Below are positions 18,640-27,929 of a stretch of 64,000 nt of DNA, in pieces. Within the stretch, counting starts at the first letter, position 1; each line of letters starts with the position of its first letter. The notes below the pieces were generated by a model. It was not told the origin of the DNA. It saw only the letters and a list, made by a program, of their open reading frames with translations, and did no database searches. The translations under genes were made by a program, and so were the position numbers. The DNA is from Roseococcus pinisoli (lineage in GTDB: Bacteria > Pseudomonadota > Alphaproteobacteria > Acetobacterales > Acetobacteraceae): positions 236,969 to 300,968 of the forward strand of contig NZ_JAHCDA010000003.1 of NCBI RefSeq assembly GCF_018413645.1, given 5' to 3'.

Positions 18640-18662
18640 CGGGACGGCGTTGCGCCGCCCCG
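18640..18662. terminator. Hairpin between convergent fhs and amidase genes
   Basis: CGGGACGGCG (18640-18649) and CGCCGCCCCG (18653-18662) pair with a single A/C mismatch around a TTG loop. There is no clear T-run, so a weak or Rho-assisted terminator is likely. Confidence 0.4.
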
Positions 18663-18672
18663 CCTTCCGGTC

Positions 18673-20025
18673 TCAGACGTCCAGGATCTTCTCCACGGCG
18701 GCGGCGATGGCCAGAAGGCGCGCATCGCCCATTTCCTCGCCCATCAGCATCAGGCCCGCCGGCGCCTCGCCCGGAAGGTGGCAGGGCAGGCTGATCGCGC
18801 AGCGGTCCAGCGCATTCGCGATGGCGGTGTTCCGCAGCAGCAGCAGGTTGATGCGGTTGTACTCGCTCTCCTCCGCCACGGCGGCGATCGGCGGTGGCGC
18901 CAGCGGGACGGTCGGGCAGATCACGGCATCGAAGGGCGTCGTGGCCGCGGTCGCGGCGGCAATCACCTCGGCGCGGCCCTTCGCGGCGGCCAGGTAGTCG
19001 GCCGCGGTCATGGCGCTGCCGCGCATGATGCGCTTCAGGATGAGCGGGTCGTAGCGGGTGCCGTCGCTTTCGATCAGCTCCTGGTGCCAGGCATAGGCCT
19101 CGGAGGCGGTGAGGCCGCCCTTGGCGTTGATCTGCGCGAGCCGTCCGAGCGCAGGGATCTCGAGATCGATCAGCTTGGCGCCGGCCTTCTCCAGCAGCGC
19201 GAGCGCGCGGGCATAGGGGCGCGCGACTTCGCCCTCCATCCCCTCTTCCACGACATTGTGCAGCACGCCGAAGCGCAGGCCGGAGAGATCGATCTCGCGC
19301 AGGCCGGGCGCCGCTTCCGCGCCCGAGATGAAGGCGTCCAGCACGTGGCAGCAGCCGACCGAGCGCGCCAGCGGCCCCACGGAATCGAGCGAGGGGGAGA
19401 GCGGCAGCACGCCCTGGATCGGCACGCGCCGGGCCGTCGGCTTGAAGCCGACGACGCCGTTCAGCGCGGCCGGAATCCGGCAGGAGCCGCCGGTATCGGT
19501 GCCGAGGCCGCCGAAGCCCATGCCATCGGCGGCCGCGACGCCCGCGCCGGAGGAGGAGCCGCCGGGCAGGCGGCCTGTCTCGCGGTCCCAGGCGGATTTC
19601 GGCGTGCCGTAATGGGGGTTCACGCCCAGGCCGGAGAAGGCGAACTCCGTCATGTTCGTCCGCCCGACGACGACGAAGCCCTGCCGCTCCAGCCGGGCGA
19701 CGACGGGGGCCGTCGCTGTGGCGGGGGCGGCACCGTCGCGCGCGATGGAGCCCGCGCGGGTGACGTGGCCTGCCTCGTCGAAGAGGTCCTTCACCGTGAT
19801 GGGAATGCCGGCGAAGCGGCTGGGCGCGCGGCCCACCAGGCGAAGCTGGTCCATGGCCAGCGCCGAGTCGCGGGCCGCCTTGGCGTGGATCTCGGTGAAG
19901 ACCCTCGGCCCTTCGCCCTCGCTCATCAAAGCGAGTGTATCCTCGACCAGCGCGGCCGCCGTGACGCTCCCGTTCTCCAGGGCGTCGGCGGCTTCGGCAA
20001 TGGTGGGGAAGGCGTGTCGAGGCAT
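18673..20025 (-). CDS. Amidase signature family enzyme
   Basis: A 450-residue amidohydrolase with the Ser-cisSer-Lys triad: lysine in ITVKDLFDEAG, the cis-serine in LPGGSSSGAGVA and the nucleophile in GTDTGGSCRIPA. These hydrolyse carboxamides to acids plus ammonia; the substrate is not evident. It is shorter than GatA and lacks a gatB/gatC context, so it is unlikely to be the tRNA amidotransferase subunit. ATG 20025 has an AGGA eight bases upstream and is preferred to ATG 20034. It may be co-transcribed with eipB upstream. Confidence 0.9.
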   Translation of the reverse strand: MPRHAFPTIAEAADALENGSVTAAALVEDTLALMSEGEGPRVFTEIHAKAARDSALAMDQLRLVGRAPSRFAGIPITVKDLFDEAGHVTRAGSIARDGAAPATATAPVVARLERQGFVVVGRTNMTEFAFSGLGVNPHYGTPKSAWDRETGRLPGGSSSGAGVAAADGMGFGGLGTDTGGSCRIPAALNGVVGFKPTARRVPIQGVLPLSPSLDSVGPLARSVGCCHVLDAFISGAEAAPGLREIDLSGLRFGVLHNVVEEGMEGEVARPYARALALLEKAGAKLIDLEIPALGRLAQINAKGGLTASEAYAWHQELIESDGTRYDPLILKRIMRGSAMTAADYLAAAKGRAEVIAAATAATTPFDAVICPTVPLAPPPIAAVAEESEYNRINLLLLRNTAIANALDRCAISLPCHLPGEAPAGLMLMGEEMGDARLLAIAAAVEKILDV

Positions 20026-20092
20026 GGGGGGCATCCTGCGCGGGCTGAACCGCGACTATGGAAGGACGGACGCCGCCGTCAAACCCCGTTGA

Positions 20093-20914
20093 TCATCCGC
20101 AGGGCGAGGGAATGGGCTGCAGCTCGCCGAGCCGGCCGTCCACGACGAATTCGCCGAAATCCATCTTCAGCTCGTCGGCCACGCCGTTCTCGAAGTAGCG
20201 CATGCTGACCTCGTAGTCGGGCGTGCCGGCGCCGTCGTTCTGGCCGGTCCCGCCGCGGCCGAAGAAGGCCACGCGCATGCGCGCGCTGTTGAGCGTCGCC
20301 AGCAGGGGGAAGGCCGGGTTGGGCTGCGGCGCGGCCCATCCGCCGGTGATCACCGTCGTCGTGTCCTGCGCGCCGTCGGCGCTGGTGCCGTCGAAGAGCG
20401 GGGCGGAGATGAGCCGCTGGCCGGCCCGCGCGGCGGCGAGGGCGCGCAGCGTATGGATCGTCGGCAGGACGGTGCCGGCCGGCAGGTCCTCCTGCGTATT
20501 GGCGGGCTCGGAATAGACGGCGCGGCCGCCCTGCGGGGTCAGCGTCGCCTCGCCGGCGACGCGGGAGGTCACCGCGCCCTCCGTCGTCTGGGTCAGCGAG
20601 AAGCGGAGCGAGGAGCCGTCCTTCGCCTCGAGCGTGGAATAGTCCGAGCTCGTCTCGATCCGGTTGCCGTCCCGGTCCGAGAGGACGAGGGTGAAGCGCT
20701 GGCGGGACGCCCAGGCGTCGCAGGCATCCACTACCTCGAAGAGCATGACCCCCTCGGCCTGCACGACGGAGGCGTTGTCGCGCACGCTGTCCAGGGTCAG
20801 CCGATAGGCCGCCCGGTGGGCGAGCAGTCTCTCGGTGCCGGGCTCGCTCCCAGCCAGGGCGGGAGCGAGGAGCGTGGCGGAGAGCAGCGCCGCCAGGGCG
20901 GTTCGGATCATCAT
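20093..20914 (-). CDS. eipB: Cell envelope integrity protein, EipB/DUF1849 family
   Basis: A 273-residue periplasmic protein with a signal peptide (ALLSATLLAPALAGS). The body (LLAHRAAYRLTLDS, FEVVDACDAWASRQRF, SDYSTLEAKDGSSLRFSL) matches the DUF1849 family, whose Brucella member EipB folds as a beta-spiral and is needed for envelope integrity. Two cysteines, one in VVDACDAW and one next to the C-terminus in PSPCG, match the conserved disulfide pair. It lies upstream of the amidase gene on the same strand; a long inverted repeat sits in its promoter region. Confidence 0.85.
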   Translation of the reverse strand: MMIRTALAALLSATLLAPALAGSEPGTERLLAHRAAYRLTLDSVRDNASVVQAEGVMLFEVVDACDAWASRQRFTLVLSDRDGNRIETSSDYSTLEAKDGSSLRFSLTQTTEGAVTSRVAGEATLTPQGGRAVYSEPANTQEDLPAGTVLPTIHTLRALAAARAGQRLISAPLFDGTSADGAQDTTTVITGGWAAPQPNPAFPLLATLNSARMRVAFFGRGGTGQNDGAGTPDYEVSMRYFENGVADELKMDFGEFVVDGRLGELQPIPSPCG

Positions 20915-20928
20915 GGGGCGGAGACTAG

Positions 20929-20961
20929 ACGAGAACCGGGCCGCTGTAATCGTTCTCGTCG
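20929..20961. promoter_or_regulatory. Inverted repeat upstream of eipB
   Basis: GACGAGAAC (20929-20937) and GTTCTCGTC (20953-20961) are perfect 9-base arms 15 bases apart, starting 15 bases before the eipB start codon. It may be an operator or a terminator hairpin for the upstream acyl-CoA ligase gene; there is no T-run, which favours an operator. Confidence 0.5.
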
Positions 20962-21002
20962 TAACCCCATGGCAAGCCAGCGGCCCGTGTCCCGGATGGC
21001 GG

Positions 21003-23138
21003 TCAGCCCGAGAGTTTCATCAGCCCATCCACCGCTACGCAGCCATTCTCGCGGCAGACGAGGGGGTTGATCTCGGCTTCCTCCAGCCGCTCGCCCAGGG
21101 CCGCGACGAAGCCCGAGAAGCGCGCGACGGCGGCGGCCACCGCCTCGATATCCACCTTGGCGCTGCCCCGGAAACCATCCAGCAGCGGGAAGGCCTTGAG
21201 AGACTTCAGCATCGCCAGCGCCCCTTCCGGCGAGACGGGCGCCACGTCCAGCGTCACGTCCTTCCAGAGTTCTGCCTGCACGCCGCCGAGGCCGACAAGG
21301 ACCATGGTGCCGAATTGCGGATCGCGCCGCGCGCCAAGGATCAGCTCGACGCCACGGGCCTCCATGCGCTGGACCAGCACGCCGTCGATGCGGGCCTTGG
21401 GGGCATGCGTCCGCGCGCCTTCCATGATGCGCGCGAAGGCGGCGGTGACCGCGGCCGCGTCGCCGAGGTTGAGCTGCACGCCGCCGACCTCGGTCTTATG
21501 GGCGATGTCGGGGCTGTCCACCTTCAGCACGACGGGGAAGCCGAGCGCCGTCGCGGCGGCCACGGCCTCCTCGGCCGTCGTCGCGCGGCGCTCGTCGACG
21601 ACGGGGAGGCCCGCCGCGGCGAAAGCGGACTTGGCGGCGGCCTCCATCAGCGTGCTCTCGCCGGCGGGGATGGCCCGGGCGGCGGCTTCCGCGATGGCGT
21701 CGATCGCGCCCGGGGCGGGCCGCTCGCCATGGTGGTCGAACCACAGGCGCAGCGTGTTCATCATCCGCCGCGTGCTGCGGAAGAGCGAGAGATGGCTGGA
21801 AGCGTCGGCCGCCTCGGGCCCCGCGCCTTCCAGGCTCTCGGGAATCCAGCTGATGCAGATGGGCTTGCCCGAATTGGCCGACATCGGGTTGAGCGTCTTC
21901 ATGCGCTGCGGCGTCGCGGCCGGGGCCGGGTTGTGATAGACGACGGGGAAGACGATGGCCGCGTATTGCTCGTCGGCGAGCATCGCGTCCATGCACTCCT
22001 CGAAGGATTTCGGGTTGGTGGCCACCTGCGCCGTGAGGTCGCAGGGGTTGCGCGGGCTGCCGAAGTCCGGAATGGCGGCGCGCAGCACCTTTTCGGTCGC
22101 GGGCGCGGGCTGCGGCAGGTCGAGGCCCGCAAATTCCGCATGGTCGGCGGACATGATGCCGGCGCCGCCCGAAGGCGTGACGATGCCCACGCCGCGCCCC
22201 TTGGTCTTCGGCGGGCCGGATTTGGCGAAGAAGCCCGCGGCCTCGAGCATGGCGTCGAAATCCTCGACCTCCAGCATGCCGGCGCGCTTGAAGCCGGCGG
22301 TCCAGGCCGCCGTGCTGCCGGCGAGCGAACCGGTATGGGACATGGCGGCCTGGGCGCCGATCTCGCCGCGGCCGAGCTTCAGCACGACGATGGCCTTGCC
22401 GAGATCCCGCGCCAGGTCACCGAGGGCGAAGAGGCGGCGCGCATCGCGCAGGCCCTCGACCACGAGGGCCACGCTGCGGCATTCGGGAATGGTGAGCTGG
22501 AAGGCCGCGAGGTCGCAGACGTCGAGGTCGGTGGCATTGCCGGCCGTGGCCATGTGGCACATGGCGAAGCCGCGCTCGGCCGCCTGCATGAGCGCATAGC
22601 CCAGCGCGCCCGACTGGCTGACGACGCCGACGCCGCCGACGGGCGCGGTCATCTTCACGTAGTCCGGCATGAAGGTGGCGCCGACGCTCTGGCGGTGGTC
22701 GACATAGCCGAGGCAATTGGCGCCGAGCAGCGGGAAGCCGAGCGCCCGGGCGCGGTCGCGCAGCACCTGTTCCTCGACCGCGCGCTCGGGCAGGTCGGTC
22801 TCGCCGTAGCCGGAGGCGTAGATGGCTGCGCCGCCGCCGCCCTTGCCGGCCAGCGCCTCGACCGCGGCCATGACGCCGGGGCGGGGAAGGGCGATGACGG
22901 CGGAATCGGGCACGCCGGGCAGGTCATCGATGGAGGCGTAGCAGGGCCGCCCGTGCAGCTCCTGTCCCGCATACTTGGGATTCACGCACCAGACCGGCCC
23001 GTCGAAGTTCTTCATGTTCTGGACGGTGCGGGCCCCGAATCCCGTGGGCTCGGCGGAGACGCCCACCACGGCGAAGCTGCGCGGCGCCAGCAGGCGCTTG
23101 AGGCTGTTGGGATCGCGTAGCGGTTCGACGGCGGGCAT
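21003..23138 (-). CDS. Acetate--CoA ligase family protein (NDP-forming acyl-CoA synthetase)
   Basis: A 711-residue fusion of the succinyl-CoA-synthetase alpha-like half (CoA-binding Rossmann domain SFAVVGVSAEPTGFG, ligase-CoA domain with the phospho-histidine motif MSHTGSLAG) and a C-terminal ATP-grasp domain (FPVVLKVDSPDIAHKTEVGGV, EEAEINPLV). Such enzymes make or use acyl-CoA with ADP/GDP formation. It is the last gene after a TRAP transporter operon on the same strand, suggesting that the imported acid is activated to its CoA ester, though a 99-base gap with a GC-rich repeat separates them. Confidence 0.9.
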   Translation of the reverse strand: MPAVEPLRDPNSLKRLLAPRSFAVVGVSAEPTGFGARTVQNMKNFDGPVWCVNPKYAGQELHGRPCYASIDDLPGVPDSAVIALPRPGVMAAVEALAGKGGGGAAIYASGYGETDLPERAVEEQVLRDRARALGFPLLGANCLGYVDHRQSVGATFMPDYVKMTAPVGGVGVVSQSGALGYALMQAAERGFAMCHMATAGNATDLDVCDLAAFQLTIPECRSVALVVEGLRDARRLFALGDLARDLGKAIVVLKLGRGEIGAQAAMSHTGSLAGSTAAWTAGFKRAGMLEVEDFDAMLEAAGFFAKSGPPKTKGRGVGIVTPSGGAGIMSADHAEFAGLDLPQPAPATEKVLRAAIPDFGSPRNPCDLTAQVATNPKSFEECMDAMLADEQYAAIVFPVVYHNPAPAATPQRMKTLNPMSANSGKPICISWIPESLEGAGPEAADASSHLSLFRSTRRMMNTLRLWFDHHGERPAPGAIDAIAEAAARAIPAGESTLMEAAAKSAFAAAGLPVVDERRATTAEEAVAAATALGFPVVLKVDSPDIAHKTEVGGVQLNLGDAAAVTAAFARIMEGARTHAPKARIDGVLVQRMEARGVELILGARRDPQFGTMVLVGLGGVQAELWKDVTLDVAPVSPEGALAMLKSLKAFPLLDGFRGSAKVDIEAVAAAVARFSGFVAALGERLEEAEINPLVCRENGCVAVDGLMKLSG

Positions 23139-23203
23139 TTAGTTTCCTCTCCCAGACGGTGATTCCCGCCATTCCGACGCAGGCCGCGCGTTTCGGCAAC
23201 CCC

Positions 23204-23227
23204 CCGACCGGCCGGTCGACCGGTCGG
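23204..23227. repeat. GC-rich nested palindromes between dctM and the acyl-CoA ligase gene
   Basis: CCGACCG (23204-23210) and CGGTCGG (23221-23227) are inverted arms, and the centre contains further self-complementary ACCGGCCGGT and CCGGTCGACCGG. It could be a regulator site for the ligase gene or a hairpin that ends part of the TRAP transcript. Confidence 0.45.
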
Positions 23228-23237
23228 AACGGCAGCG

Positions 23238-24524
23238 TCACATCATGCCGGTGGCGGCCGGGAGCCAGAGCGCGATGCCCGGGAAGACCACGACCAGCGC
23301 GAGCGCCACGAACATCGCCAGGATCATCCAGATCACCCAGGGGATGGTGCTCTCCATGGTCACGCCGGCGATGCGGCAGCTCACCATCAGGTTCACCGCC
23401 ATGGGCGGTGTGAACTGGCCGATCGCGATCTTCATGGTGAGGATGACGCCGAACCAGGTGAGGTCCCAGTGGAAGGCCATGGCGATGGGAATGAGCACCG
23501 GCAGCAGGATCAGGAAGGTCGAGACGCCGTCCAGGAACATGCCGATGAAGATCAGCGCGATCATCAGCAGCCCGATGGTGCCGTATTCGCCGAGCCCCAG
23601 CCCCACGATCCAGCCCGCGATGGGCTGCACGATGCCGAGCGTGGCGGTCGACCAGGCGAAGACGCTGGCCAGCGCGATGATGATGAGGATGACGGCGGAG
23701 ATCTCGCCCGCCTCCACCAGCATCTCGTAGAGGTCGCGGAGCGTCATGCTGCGGTAGATGAAGAAGCCGACGAAGAGCCCGTAGAAGACCGCCATCACCG
23801 CGGCCTCGGTCGGCGTGAAGGCGCCGATGCGCATGCCGCCGAGGATGACCACCGGCGCCATCAGTCCCCAGATCGCCTCCTTGAAGGCGCGCCAGACCGA
23901 GAGTTGGTCGCGGTCGGGGTTCTTGCCGCCGAAATCCTTGATCCAGGAGATGATCACGATGGGGACGATGATGGCGAAGCCCGCCAGGATGCCGGGCATC
24001 ATCCCCGCCATGAAGATGGCCGGCACCGAGACGCCGGGCACCATCACCGCATAGACGATGAAGGCGATGGAGGGCGGGATCAGAATGTCCGTCGCGGCGG
24101 CCGCGGCCACGGTGCCCGCGATGAAGGGCCGCGGATAGCCGTCCTTCACCATGCTGCGCGTCACGACCTGGCCGACGGCCGCCGAGGTCGCGGGGCCGGA
24201 GCCCGAGATGCCGCCGATCACCATGGCGACCAGCACGGCCACCGTCGCCAGCGCGCCGCGCCCGGCGCCGACGAGCGTGGTCGCGAAGCGCACGAGCCTG
24301 AGCGCCACGCCCGTCCGGTCGAAGACGCAGCCGACCAGCACGAACATGGGGATGGCGATCAGCGGGTACTTCGCGATGCCGGCATAGACGTTGGTCGGCA
24401 TGGCCATGAGCGTCTGGTCGGCCAGGGTGATGGCCAGCGCGCCGGCGAGACCGAGCGCGACCCCGATCGGCACGCCGCCCACCAGCAGCACCAGGAACAT
24501 GAGGAAGAGGATGGCGCCGATCAC
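23238..24524 (-). CDS. dctM: TRAP transporter large permease (DctM)
   Basis: A 428-residue, roughly 12-helix permease that carries out sodium-driven uptake of organic acids together with DctQ and DctP. Typical segments are GVPIGVALGLAGA, GGISGSGPATSAAVG, LIPPSIAFIVYAVM and GQFTPPMAVNLMVSC. The start is GTG 24524, which overlaps the dctQ stop in GTGA; a longer in-frame ORF upstream would run through dctQ in the wrong frame. Overlap implies translational coupling. Confidence 0.92.
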   Translation of the reverse strand: MIGAILFLMFLVLLVGGVPIGVALGLAGALAITLADQTLMAMPTNVYAGIAKYPLIAIPMFVLVGCVFDRTGVALRLVRFATTLVGAGRGALATVAVLVAMVIGGISGSGPATSAAVGQVVTRSMVKDGYPRPFIAGTVAAAAATDILIPPSIAFIVYAVMVPGVSVPAIFMAGMMPGILAGFAIIVPIVIISWIKDFGGKNPDRDQLSVWRAFKEAIWGLMAPVVILGGMRIGAFTPTEAAVMAVFYGLFVGFFIYRSMTLRDLYEMLVEAGEISAVILIIIALASVFAWSTATLGIVQPIAGWIVGLGLGEYGTIGLLMIALIFIGMFLDGVSTFLILLPVLIPIAMAFHWDLTWFGVILTMKIAIGQFTPPMAVNLMVSCRIAGVTMESTIPWVIWMILAMFVALALVVVFPGIALWLPAATGMM

Positions 24525-25030
24525 GAATTCTCTCCGCGCCAGAGTCGGATGATGCGGCCCGCCGCGCGGCCGATCACCAGCAGGGCCAGCACCGGCAGCC
24601 AGACGCTGTAGAGCCATTGCGGATGGCCGAGCCCGGGCGAGAGCACCTCGAAGTCATACTCGTCCCGCACCATGCGCGCGCCGTACCAGGCGATCAGCAC
24701 AAAGCAGAGGATGAGCAGCGCAGTGCCGATGATGTCGGCGATCCTTCGGCCGCGCGGCGACAGCTTGTCCACGAAGTAGCCGATGCGGATGTGCCGGCCG
24801 GCCGCCGTGGCCAGCGCCGTGCCGATCATCGCCACGGCGACCATGAGCGCGACCGAATATTCCTCCGTGAAGGAGAAGGAGATGTCGGTCAGGTAGCGCG
24901 TCACGACGTTGCCTGCCGTGATGAGCGCCATGACCGCCATGGCGGCGGCGAGCAGCACCCGCTCCAGCGTCAGCGGGATGCGGGTGCGAGGATCGGAGGG
25001 CGCCGCGGTGGGGTCGAAATCCGCGGCCAT
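24521..25030 (-). CDS. dctQ: TRAP transporter small permease (DctQ)
   Basis: A 169-residue protein with four predicted membrane helices, containing the family segments NVVTRYLTDISFSFTEEYSVALMV and RHIRIGYFVDKLSPRGRR. It pairs with DctM in the inner membrane. It lies 13 bases after dctP and overlaps dctM by four bases, so the three form one operon. Confidence 0.92.
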   Translation of the reverse strand: MAADFDPTAAPSDPRTRIPLTLERVLLAAAMAVMALITAGNVVTRYLTDISFSFTEEYSVALMVAVAMIGTALATAAGRHIRIGYFVDKLSPRGRRIADIIGTALLILCFVLIAWYGARMVRDEYDFEVLSPGLGHPQWLYSVWLPVLALLVIGRAAGRIIRLWRGENS

Positions 25031-25043
25031 CAGGCGGGCTGCG

Positions 25044-26084
25044 TCACGAGGCGGTCCGGATGGCGGCTTCGGCCTTGGCCACCAGCTCGCGCCCGACGGT
25101 GCCGGCCCATTTGTCGTAGACGGGGCGCAGGGCGGTCGCGAAGGCGCGCTTCTCCTCGGGCGTGAGGATGGTCACCTCCACGCCGCGGTTGCGCGCCTCG
25201 ACCAGCGCGCTGTCATCCGTGCCGGGGATGCCGAGTCCCTGGCGGGCGAGGGCGACGTTCCGCCGCGCCGCCTCGATGCCGCATTCGCGGATCAGCTGCT
25301 GGTCGGCGGGCGTGAAGCTCGCCATCAGCTGCTTGTTGAGGCCGAAGATCAGCGCGTCGTTCACGTAGTTCCAGATGGTCATGTGCTTCTGTGAGAGCGT
25401 GTCCATCCGGAAGGCGAGGAAGAGGTTGACCGGGTTCTCCTGCCCGTCCACGGCGCCGGTCGAAAGTGCGGGCTGCAGGTCGGCGAAGGACATCTGCAGG
25501 GGGTTGGCGCCGAGGCCGTTGAAGATGTCGTTGAAGATGGCGCCGGCGGCGAAGCGGATCTTCAGGCCACGCAGATCGGCGGGCGTGCGGATGGCGCGGC
25601 GGGAATTGCTGATCTCGCGGAAGCCGTTCTCGCCGAAGGAGACGGCGGTGACGTCGCGCCGATCCATGATGCCGGTCAGGTCACGGCCGACCTCGCCGTT
25701 CAGCAGCGCGTCGAAGGCGCGGTGGTCGGGCATCAGGAAGGGCAGCTGGAAGATGCCTGCCTCGCGCACCTGGGGGGCGATGTTGATGGTGCTGAACACC
25801 GCGAAGTCGATGATGCCCTGGCGCATGGCCAGCAACTCGCGCGTCTGGTCGCCGCCCACGAGCTGGCTGCCGGGATAGACCTTCACGTTGATCCGCCCGC
25901 CCGAGCGCTCGGTGATGAGCTCGGCCCATTGGAAGGCGCCTTCGGCGAAGGGGATGGGCCGGTTGCCGACGACCGACATCTTGTATTCGGGCCGGTACTG
26001 CGTCTGGGCTTTCGCGACGCGCGGCGCGGCGAGAAGGCCGGCACTGCCCGCGAGAAGGGTGCGCCGGCTCGGGCTCAGGATCAT
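25044..26084 (-). CDS. dctP: TRAP transporter solute-binding protein (DctP)
   Basis: A 346-residue periplasmic receptor with an RR-type signal peptide (SRRTLLAGSAGLLAAPRVAKAQ). The central LRGLKIRFAAGAIFNDIFNGLGANP contains the conserved arginine that binds the ligand carboxylate, and FADLQPALSTGAVDGQENP is typical of DctP. GGAGGAAG precedes the ATG. It heads the dctPQM operon and faces a divergent SDR gene across 99 bases, suggesting a shared regulatory region for uptake and catabolism of an organic acid. Confidence 0.93.
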   Translation of the reverse strand: MILSPSRRTLLAGSAGLLAAPRVAKAQTQYRPEYKMSVVGNRPIPFAEGAFQWAELITERSGGRINVKVYPGSQLVGGDQTRELLAMRQGIIDFAVFSTINIAPQVREAGIFQLPFLMPDHRAFDALLNGEVGRDLTGIMDRRDVTAVSFGENGFREISNSRRAIRTPADLRGLKIRFAAGAIFNDIFNGLGANPLQMSFADLQPALSTGAVDGQENPVNLFLAFRMDTLSQKHMTIWNYVNDALIFGLNKQLMASFTPADQQLIRECGIEAARRNVALARQGLGIPGTDDSALVEARNRGVEVTILTPEEKRAFATALRPVYDKWAGTVGRELVAKAEAAIRTAS

Positions 26085-26183
26085 GATGTCTTCCTCCCAG
26101 GCGGCGTTCTTGGCGGGCCGCTCGTTGCGATGTCACAATGCGACCCGGAGACCCTGGCACGCAAGACGACCGTTGGAGGGAAT

Positions 26184-26891
26184 ATGGGGAAGCTTCTGGC
26201 CATCACGGGCGGCGCCTCCGGCATTGGACTAGGGATCGCCGAGGCCGCGCGGGCCGAGGGCTGGCGGGTCGCCGCGGCGGACCGTGCGCCGGCCGAGGGC
26301 GTCACGACGCTGGACGTGACCGATGCCGGGGCCGTCGCGGAGTGGATCGCGGGCCAGACGGATCTGCGCGGCGTCGTCTGCAGCGCTGGCATCTCCGCCT
26401 CCACGCCGATCCTCGACACCGAGCCGGAGGTCTTTCGCCGGATCCTGGACGTGAACGTGACCGGCAGCTTCCTCGTCGCGCAGGCGGCGGCGAAGGCGAT
26501 GGTGGCGGGCGGGAAGGGCGGCTCGATCGTGCTGGTCGCCTCGGTCTCGGGCCTGCGCGGCATTCAGGACCGCGTGGCCTATGGCGCGTCCAAGGCCGCG
26601 GTCGTCAACATGGCGCAGGTGCTGGCGATCGACCTCGCGAAATACGGCATCCGCGCCAATGCCATCTGCCCGGCGCCGATCGAGACGCCGCTGGTGACGA
26701 AGCTGCATGATGCCGAGACGCGGGCGCAGTGGCTCTCGCGCATTCCCGCCGCGCGCTACGGCCAGGTGGAGGAGGTCGCGCAGGCGGCGCTCTTCCTGCT
26801 GGACGATGCGCGCTCCGGCTATATCACGGGGCATGCGTTGCCGGTGGATGGCGGCTATGCCGGCGCGGGCGTGATGGCGGGAGCAGGGTAG
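26184..26891 (+). CDS. Short-chain dehydrogenase/reductase (SDR)
   Basis: A classical 235-residue NAD(P)-dependent oxidoreductase. The cofactor motif is TGGASGIGLGIA and the catalytic Tyr/Lys pair is in YGASKAAVVNM, with the serine in VASVSGLRG. PVDGGYAG near the C-terminus is typical. The start is ATG 26184 with GGAGGG just upstream; a much longer in-frame upstream ORF is antisense to dctP. Being divergent from the TRAP operon, it probably oxidises the imported acid or a derivative. Confidence 0.92.
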   Translation: MGKLLAITGGASGIGLGIAEAARAEGWRVAAADRAPAEGVTTLDVTDAGAVAEWIAGQTDLRGVVCSAGISASTPILDTEPEVFRRILDVNVTGSFLVAQAAAKAMVAGGKGGSIVLVASVSGLRGIQDRVAYGASKAAVVNMAQVLAIDLAKYGIRANAICPAPIETPLVTKLHDAETRAQWLSRIPAARYGQVEEVAQAALFLLDDARSGYITGHALPVDGGYAGAGVMAGAG

Positions 26892-26957
26892 CGCGGACTG
26901 GCGTCAGCTCCTCCAGACCCTAGGATGGCGCAAACGTCCAAGAAGGAAGCTGTTCCG

Positions 26958-27929
26958 ATGCCATCCCTGCCGATGGGCCGCCGTACCCTTGCTGCTGCCG
27001 CCATGCTGGCCGCGCCCGGCCTAGCTCAGGCGCAGCCCGCCGCCTTTCCGACGAAGCCCATCAGCCTCATCGTGCCCTTTCCGCCGGGCGGCACGACCGA
27101 CATCTCGATGCGCGCCCTGGCCGAGGCGGCGTCCCGTCACCTGCCGTATCCCATCATGATCGACAACAAGCCGGGCGCGGCGAACACGCTGGGCGCCGCC
27201 CAGGTGGCGCGGGCCCGCCCCGACGGCTACCTGCTCACGCAGTTCCCGGCCTCGGCGATCCGCGTACAGATCCTGCAGCGCCTGCCCTACGACACGCTGC
27301 GCGACTTCACCCCCATCGCCTGCATCACCGGCTATCCCTTCGTCGTGGCCGCGAAGGCGGGGCGCTTCCCGGGCGGCTGGCGCGGCTTCATCGAGGAGGC
27401 GAGGCGCAATCCCGGCAAGCTCACCTATGGCAGCACCGGCGCCAACGGCACGCCGCACGTCACCATGGCGGAGCTCCTGCAGCGCGAGGGCGTGGAGGCG
27501 GTCCATCTGCCCTTCCGCGGCGATTCCGACGGCTCGCAGGCGATGCTGGGTGGGCATATCGACCTGATGGCGGCTTCCACCAGCCTGGGCGCACTCGTCG
27601 ATGGCGGCCAGGCGGAATTCCTGAACGTCTGGACGGCCGAGCGTCTCAGCAAGTGGCCCAATGCCCCCACGCTGAAGGAGCTGGGCTACGACATGGTGGT
27701 GACGACGCCCTTCGGTATCATGGCCCCGGCCGGGCTCGATCCCGCCGTCGCCCGCACCCTGCACGGCGCCTTCGCGGCGGCGACGCGGGACCCGCAGTTC
27801 CAGGAGCTGCTGCGGCGCTACGACATGATCTCGGAGTACCGCAACAGCGCGGATTACGCCGCCCTGTTGCGGGAAATGGTGCAGCACGAGACGGGGTTGA
27901 TCCGGCGCCTCGGGCTACGCGCGGGGTGA
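26958..27929 (+). CDS. Bug/TctC-family tripartite tricarboxylate transporter binding protein
   Basis: A second orphan Bug receptor. The signal peptide begins GRRTLAAAAMLAAPGLAQAQ, followed by PTKPISLIVPFPPGGTTD, MIDNKPGAANTLGA and RPDGYLL. ATG 26958 is chosen because AAGGAAG lies eight bases upstream; ATG 26925 adds a non-hydrophobic extension. It follows the SDR gene on the same strand at 66 bases and could share its transcript. No TctA/TctB genes are nearby. Confidence 0.9.
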   Translation: MPSLPMGRRTLAAAAMLAAPGLAQAQPAAFPTKPISLIVPFPPGGTTDISMRALAEAASRHLPYPIMIDNKPGAANTLGAAQVARARPDGYLLTQFPASAIRVQILQRLPYDTLRDFTPIACITGYPFVVAAKAGRFPGGWRGFIEEARRNPGKLTYGSTGANGTPHVTMAELLQREGVEAVHLPFRGDSDGSQAMLGGHIDLMAASTSLGALVDGGQAEFLNVWTAERLSKWPNAPTLKELGYDMVVTTPFGIMAPAGLDPAVARTLHGAFAAATRDPQFQELLRRYDMISEYRNSADYAALLREMVQHETGLIRRLGLRAG

